The notes under the pieces are model-generated. The model saw only the letters and a list, made by a program, of their open reading frames with translations. It ran no database searches and was not told the DNA's origin. Source: Fidelibacterota bacterium (GTDB taxonomy: Bacteria; Fidelibacterota; Marinisomatia; Marinisomatales; Marinisomataceae). Taken from it: DNA of 32,219 nucleotides. A program made the position numbers and the translations under genes. This document shows positions 27,584-32,219 of the stretch, piece by piece; the first letter of the stretch is position 1; each line of letters starts with the position of its first letter. The stretch is from NCBI GenBank assembly GCA_014240005.1, contig JAAZXT010000046.1, positions 1 through 32,219 of the forward strand, given 5' to 3'.

Positions 27584-28120
27584 TTATTTTGCCATTAAGT
27601 ATGCAGATATTTTAAATAAAATCATAAGACTCATAGCCCAACTAATACTAATGATTGTATAGTTTATATTTCCACCGAGAATAAGGACAGCATTAATTGT
27701 TTCGCCACCCAGATAAGCTAGGGGAGCTAGTAAGCCATAAAATCCAATTAGTAGATATTTGCCTCTTAAACGATTCATTGCATGATTAATTTGTGCTGCA
27801 AATCCTGCCCACATACATAATATCCATACTGGAGCAAAATGAGGGATAGACATTATATTTCCATTGTAGGATATAATGCCAAAGAAAGAAAAACTAGAAT
27901 CGACAATTACCCCCATTAAAATTGCTATTAAGATTAATTGGATCTCTTCCTTTAAATGATCGGTAACAATCATAAAGTGTAAATATAGAAATATGATAGT
28001 AGGTATTAATGCAAGCGCTATTTCACCTTGCGCTCCACTATAAACACAACAAATCCATACAATTGAAAAACCAAAGTAGTTAATGGCGACATTTGTATGA
28101 GATAAGATATATTTAATCAT
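27584..28120 (-). CDS. DUF2878-like integral membrane protein
   Basis: 178 aa, mostly hydrophobic, 'ILMGVIVDSSFSFFGIISYNG...PVWILCMWAGFAAQINHAMNRLRG...GGETINAVLILGG'. Family call from memory of the motif. Confidence 0.65.
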   Translation of the reverse strand: MIKYILSHTNVAINYFGFSIVWICCVYSGAQGEIALALIPTIIFLYLHFMIVTDHLKEEIQLILIAILMGVIVDSSFSFFGIISYNGNIMSIPHFAPVWILCMWAGFAAQINHAMNRLRGKYLLIGFYGLLAPLAYLGGETINAVLILGGNINYTIISISWAMSLMILFKISAYLMAK

Positions 28121-28364
28121 GGGTCCTTTATTGTTTTATATTACTTAAATATGAATATAAAAAGTCATAAAAATTAATATTATTCTTTGTGATTAAAGTT
28201 ATCTTGAATAATCTGAAATCTAAAGTTTTTGTTTAATTGAAGTTTAATAAATATAAGGATGTATAAGATTTCTATATTTACACTTTAGGTTTTCTTGGAA
28301 ATGATAGAATAAATACTAAAAATATTATTTGTATATAATCGCTTTACTGTTCCTCGTTGAAAAG

Positions 28365-28437
<73 letters not shown>

Positions 28438-28509
28438 TTATAAAAAAGTTTAAAAAACTACACATTATAAGTTATTTAAAAAACACATAAATATTTATTA
28501 GTTTTAGAA

Positions 28510-29106
28510 ATGAAAAATATTATTATTTCTTCATCAAATCAGCACAAAATATCTGAAATTATTACAATAATTCAACCTTTTTTTGATAAGGTTTATTCAT
28601 TAAGTGATTTTCCAGAGATAGGAGATATAAAAGAAGATGGAACTTCCATCGTCGAAAATTCGTTTATTAAATCGAGGGTAGCATTTAATCATACTAAGAT
28701 CCCATCTATGGCAGATGATACTGTTTTAGAGGTTGATTATTTAATGGGAGATCCTGGAATTTATACTGCGAGATATGCAGGAGAAAATGCTACATATGAA
28801 GAAAATATGGATAAGCTTTTAAAAAACATGAAAGGTGTTCCTTTCAAAGAAAGAACAGCCAGATTTAAAACGGTGGTTACTTATGTTGATGGAGAAAATG
28901 ATTTTTTTGTAGAAGGATGTTTAGAAGGTAGAATACTAGAACAGAGACAAGGAAATTTAGGATTCGGTTATGATCCTATTTTTTATGCCTCCAAACAAAA
29001 TATATCTTTAGGAAATATGGATTTAGAAGAAAAAAATCAAATCAGCCATCGTGCAATAGCAATCCGTAAGTTTGCAAATAAAATACAACAATTAATGTAT
29101 GCGTAA
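28510..29106 (+). CDS. rdgB: RdgB/HAM1 family non-canonical purine NTP pyrophosphatase
   Basis: 'IIISSSNQHKISEI', 'ADDTVLEVDYLMGDPGIYTARYAG', 'GNLGFGYDPIFY', 'ISHRAIAIRKF'. Confidence 0.93.
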   Translation: MKNIIISSSNQHKISEIITIIQPFFDKVYSLSDFPEIGDIKEDGTSIVENSFIKSRVAFNHTKIPSMADDTVLEVDYLMGDPGIYTARYAGENATYEENMDKLLKNMKGVPFKERTARFKTVVTYVDGENDFFVEGCLEGRILEQRQGNLGFGYDPIFYASKQNISLGNMDLEEKNQISHRAIAIRKFANKIQQLMYA

Positions 29107-32100
29107 AATTTATCTAGTCACTATTATTTTATTTTTGTCTCCAATCTTAGGATTTGAGAATTCAGAAAAAAATAGCATTGTCACTAATCCTTTTTTTAAG
29201 AAACAATCAGTTAATTTCTGCTTAAATGATTTTTCTAATTATCCGATTGGAATTTTTAAAAATACAAAATCTTTGACTGAGTATAATGTGCAACTAGATC
29301 TTGATTCTAATCTTATATCAATTAGCGAATCTATCTTAAGTCATCAGAATTTAATTCCCTATATCTCTTCTTTAGATAATTATCTAAGAGACTTATATAT
29401 CAACAATCAAAGATATAATTTTAGTGAACCTTTTAGCTTGTCAGCTTCAGATACAACGCTTTCTAGCAATAAAGGCAGATACTTAGAAGTTGCTGATTTT
29501 GATTTAGGAGCACTTGGAAGAGCATCCCTGAGAGTACAAGGTAATATTAATCTTTCTGGTAAATTAGTTAATCAAGACCAAGAACTTGTCAGATCGTCTT
29601 ATAAAGAACAGGAAAAAACAAATTTTAAATTTGACCAAAAACAGCAATTAAATGTTCAAGGAAAGGTTGGTGAAAAAATTACCATATCCTTAGACCAAAA
29701 TTCAGAAAGAGATTTTGACTGGGAAAATACTATCCGTGTTGATTATGCTGGAGATGAAGATGATATTTTACAAAAACTTGAGATAGGAAATATTTCATTG
29801 ACATTACCTTCTTCTGAGTTTGTGACATTCTCGGGTCAAAATAAGGGGCTATTTGGGATTAAATCTCTTACACAATTAGGACCACTTAATATTACCAGTA
29901 TAGCATCTTTAGAAAGAACTAAAAAGCAGTCTGAAAAATATAAAGGTACTTCTGAAGTAAGAACTAACCAAATACAAGATTATGACTACAGAAAAAATTT
30001 ATATTTCTTTATCCATGAGTGGTTTAGAAATGGTTCTACCGATATTATATCAGATAGCGGATTCCAAGTTAATGTACCCTCTTATTATCCACTCAATAAT
30101 GGATTACATAATATTGGTAATTTGGTAATTAAAAATTTTGAACTCTATAAAATTGACGCATCTAATAATCCGCAAGCAGATCCCGGTACAGCATATATTG
30201 ATCCGAATGATACTAGTTTTTATAACGATAGCAGTAAAGAAGGTGCATTTATTAAGCTAGAGCGAGGATCTGACTATGCAATTAATGAAGATTTAGGTTT
30301 TATAAGAATGCAGAATACTCTTCAAAATGAAATTATAGGAGCACATTTTGAACTAGCAGATAGAACAACAGGAGCGATTGTTCTAAAAATTGGAGCTAAT
30401 ATTGGAGACGATGGTAATACAGCCCTAGTATTAAAAATGTTAAAAGCACAATCATCGCATCCAAATCATCCAACATGGGATCTGATGTTTAAAAATGTAT
30501 ATTCTCTTGGAGCAACTAATATTGATCAAACCAGTTTGCAAGTGAAAATTTTAGATAATTTTTCTACTCCTGTTAGCGACAGAACTAGCGCCGGCACTAC
30601 CTTTTTAAATTTATTTGGCTTAGATGACCTTAATCAATCTGGAGCACTTTCACCTGATGAAGTTATTGATTTTAATAATCCCAATATTGTTAATCTGAAG
30701 ACTGGAGAAGTGCATTTACCTGTCTTATTACCTTTTGTCTCAAGTAATAACTTAGATGGTGGGAATGATAACAGTACATTAGATCCTTTATTACAACAGG
30801 GGAAAATGTATACCAGTACTAATCGTACAGAATATACAGGTGATTCTCGTTTTACAATTGCTGCAGATTATACAAACCCAAAATCTACTATTAACTTAGG
30901 TTTTACATTAGTAGAGGGCAGTGAAGAGATTTATTCTAATGGTGAAAAACTAGAAAGAGGTCAAGATTATCAGATTGATTATTTCTCTGGTATGATTATG
31001 CTGACAGGGAATATTGATCCGAATAGCGATTTAGAAATTGTATATGATAAACATGATTTAGTGACATTTGATAGAAAAATTATGGTTGGTTCTCGAGCAC
31101 AAATGGATTTTGATGAAAATTCATTTTTAGGGATGACAGCTCTTTATTACAATCAAGATATAGTTAATAAAAAAGTAGAAGTAGGTTTTGAACCAATTCA
31201 AAATTTCATTTGGGATATTAATGGTCGTTATGAAAAAGATTTAGACAATTTATCTGCGTCGTTAAACAAACTTGATATGTTCAATGCTGAAAAATTATCT
31301 AGATTTACTTTAGAAGGAGAAATTGCACAAGTATTACCTAACCCTAACTCTATATCTAATGCTGCTACTGGTGATAGTGATGGAGTAGCATATATTGATG
31401 ATTTTGAAGGTTCAAAACGAGTTACTAGCCCATCAATCTTGCGAAGATTTTGGAATATTTCTTCTGCTCCATTAAATCTTGATACTGATCAGCCCTTTAA
31501 TCAAAGAAATCGAGCTAGAATGTATTGGTATAATCCTTATTCTCAAGTATTAACAAATAATATTTGGCCTAATGTCTCTACATCACAAAGAGCTCAAAAT
31601 CTTACAACAGATATTCTAGTCTTAAACTTTGAACCAAAAGAATATCAAGAAAGCGTAGACCCAGATTCAGTATGGGCTGGCATTATTACTCCTATGTTCA
31701 TAGGAGATTATGATCAGACTAGAAGTAGATTCTTCGAAATTTGGTTGCGTGGAGATGAAGGAAATTTAACGGTAGACTTAGGTAAAATTAGTGAAGACTA
31801 TAATGGTGACGGTTCCCTGAATAATGAAGACGTTCCAGATGCTGGATTGGCACTTGGTAATGGATTTTTAGAAGATAGTGAAGATACAGGACTTGATGGT
31901 TGTTTTGATAATTTCGAAGATGGTTGGGGAAATTGTTTAAGTACAGAAGATGGATTAAGCTATCAAGATTATTTATCTAACGGAGAAATAACAATTATTA
32001 ATGCTTCCTCTGATGTTGATGTCAATGATCCGAATAATGATAATTGGGATTATAGCGAAGGAAGCTCAGACTATACCAAAGTCAATGGTACAGAAGGAAA

Positions 32101-32219
32101 CGGTACCGGGGATAAGATTCAAGCAGGAGGTAAATATCCTGACAGTGAAGACCTAGATCAATCAGGCTTTCTAGACAGATCTAATGATTATTTTACTAAG
32201 ACTATTTCTTTAGATGATA
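29099..32219 (+). CDS. sprA: SprA-like cell-surface / type IX secretion outer-membrane protein, N-terminal part (runs off the right edge)
   Basis: Manual translation is open from ATG 29099 to the end (1040 codons plus 1 nt). Signal peptide 'MRKIYLVTIILFLSPILGFE'; SprA-like 'GNISLTLPSSEFVTFSGQNKGLFGIKSLTQLG' and 'GVAYIDDFEGSKRVTSPSILRRFWNIS' (YIDDFEG at 31391-31411). Not in the supplied ORF track. Confidence 0.88.
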   Translation, partial: MRKIYLVTIILFLSPILGFENSEKNSIVTNPFFKKQSVNFCLNDFSNYPIGIFKNTKSLTEYNVQLDLDSNLISISESILSHQNLIPYISSLDNYLRDLYINNQRYNFSEPFSLSASDTTLSSNKGRYLEVADFDLGALGRASLRVQGNINLSGKLVNQDQELVRSSYKEQEKTNFKFDQKQQLNVQGKVGEKITISLDQNSERDFDWENTIRVDYAGDEDDILQKLEIGNISLTLPSSEFVTFSGQNKGLFGIKSLTQLGPLNITSIASLERTKKQSEKYKGTSEVRTNQIQDYDYRKNLYFFIHEWFRNGSTDIISDSGFQVNVPSYYPLNNGLHNIGNLVIKNFELYKIDASNNPQADPGTAYIDPNDTSFYNDSSKEGAFIKLERGSDYAINEDLGFIRMQNTLQNEIIGAHFELADRTTGAIVLKIGANIGDDGNTALVLKMLKAQSSHPNHPTWDLMFKNVYSLGATNIDQTSLQVKILDNFSTPVSDRTSAGTTFLNLFGLDDLNQSGALSPDEVIDFNNPNIVNLKTGEVHLPVLLPFVSSNNLDGGNDNSTLDPLLQQGKMYTSTNRTEYTGDSRFTIAADYTNPKSTINLGFTLVEGSEEIYSNGEKLERGQDYQIDYFSGMIMLTGNIDPNSDLEIVYDKHDLVTFDRKIMVGSRAQMDFDENSFLGMTALYYNQDIVNKKVEVGFEPIQNFIWDINGRYEKDLDNLSASLNKLDMFNAEKLSRFTLEGEIAQVLPNPNSISNAATGDSDGVAYIDDFEGSKRVTSPSILRRFWNISSAPLNLDTDQPFNQRNRARMYWYNPYSQVLTNNIWPNVSTSQRAQNLTTDILVLNFEPKEYQESVDPDSVWAGIITPMFIGDYDQTRSRFFEIWLRGDEGNLTVDLGKISEDYNGDGSLNNEDVPDAGLALGNGFLEDSEDTGLDGCFDNFEDGWGNCLSTEDGLSYQDYLSNGEITIINASSDVDVNDPNNDNWDYSEGSSDYTKVNGTEGNGTGDKIQAGGKYPDSEDLDQSGFLDRSNDYFTKTISLDD

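Noticed and set aside
28138-28364. AT-rich non-coding gap downstream of tRNA-Phe considered as a small RNA or riboswitch
   Set aside because: No convincing GC-containing hairpin, terminator or known riboswitch-like core by eye.

Overview
This 32.2 kb window is AT-rich, densely coding bacterial DNA with small intergenic gaps and many overlapping gene ends. It looks like an FCB-group/marine Marinimicrobia-like genome; that placement is my inference from gene content, not a demonstrated fact. From left to right it contains: a tandem DsbA/HCCA-isomerase-like protein and a LOG-family (TIGR00730-like) protein (minus); two hairpin terminators and tRNA-Pro(TGG)/tRNA-His(GTG) (minus); an LptF/LptG permease (plus) convergent with PBP1A; class II fumarase and 2-oxoacid:ferredoxin oxidoreductase beta/alpha (minus); a two-gene trans-3-hydroxy-L-proline-type module (proline racemase superfamily plus ornithine cyclodeaminase superfamily, minus); a GreA/B factor (minus); a complete plus-strand SUF Fe-S operon (DUF59 - SufA-like - SufB - SufC - SufD - SufE - SufT - SufS - short DUF2480-like protein); a minus-strand carbohydrate-oxidation cassette (TIM-barrel isomerase, DUF1080, two Gfo/Idh/MocA oxidoreductases, MFS transporter, DoxX); an HdrD-like membrane Fe-S oxidoreductase and a DUF2878-like membrane protein; tRNA-Phe(GAA); RdgB/HAM1; and the 5' part of a large SprA-like (type IX secretion) gene that runs off the right edge and is missing from the ORF track. 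I saw no CRISPR array, transposase, phage gene or rRNA. The best leads are the one-unit DUF2480-like protein ending the SUF operon, the two DUF59 proteins bracketing that operon, the mostly export-tagged 3-keto-glycoside-like cassette with a DoxX gene lacking a normal start codon, and the SprA homologue.
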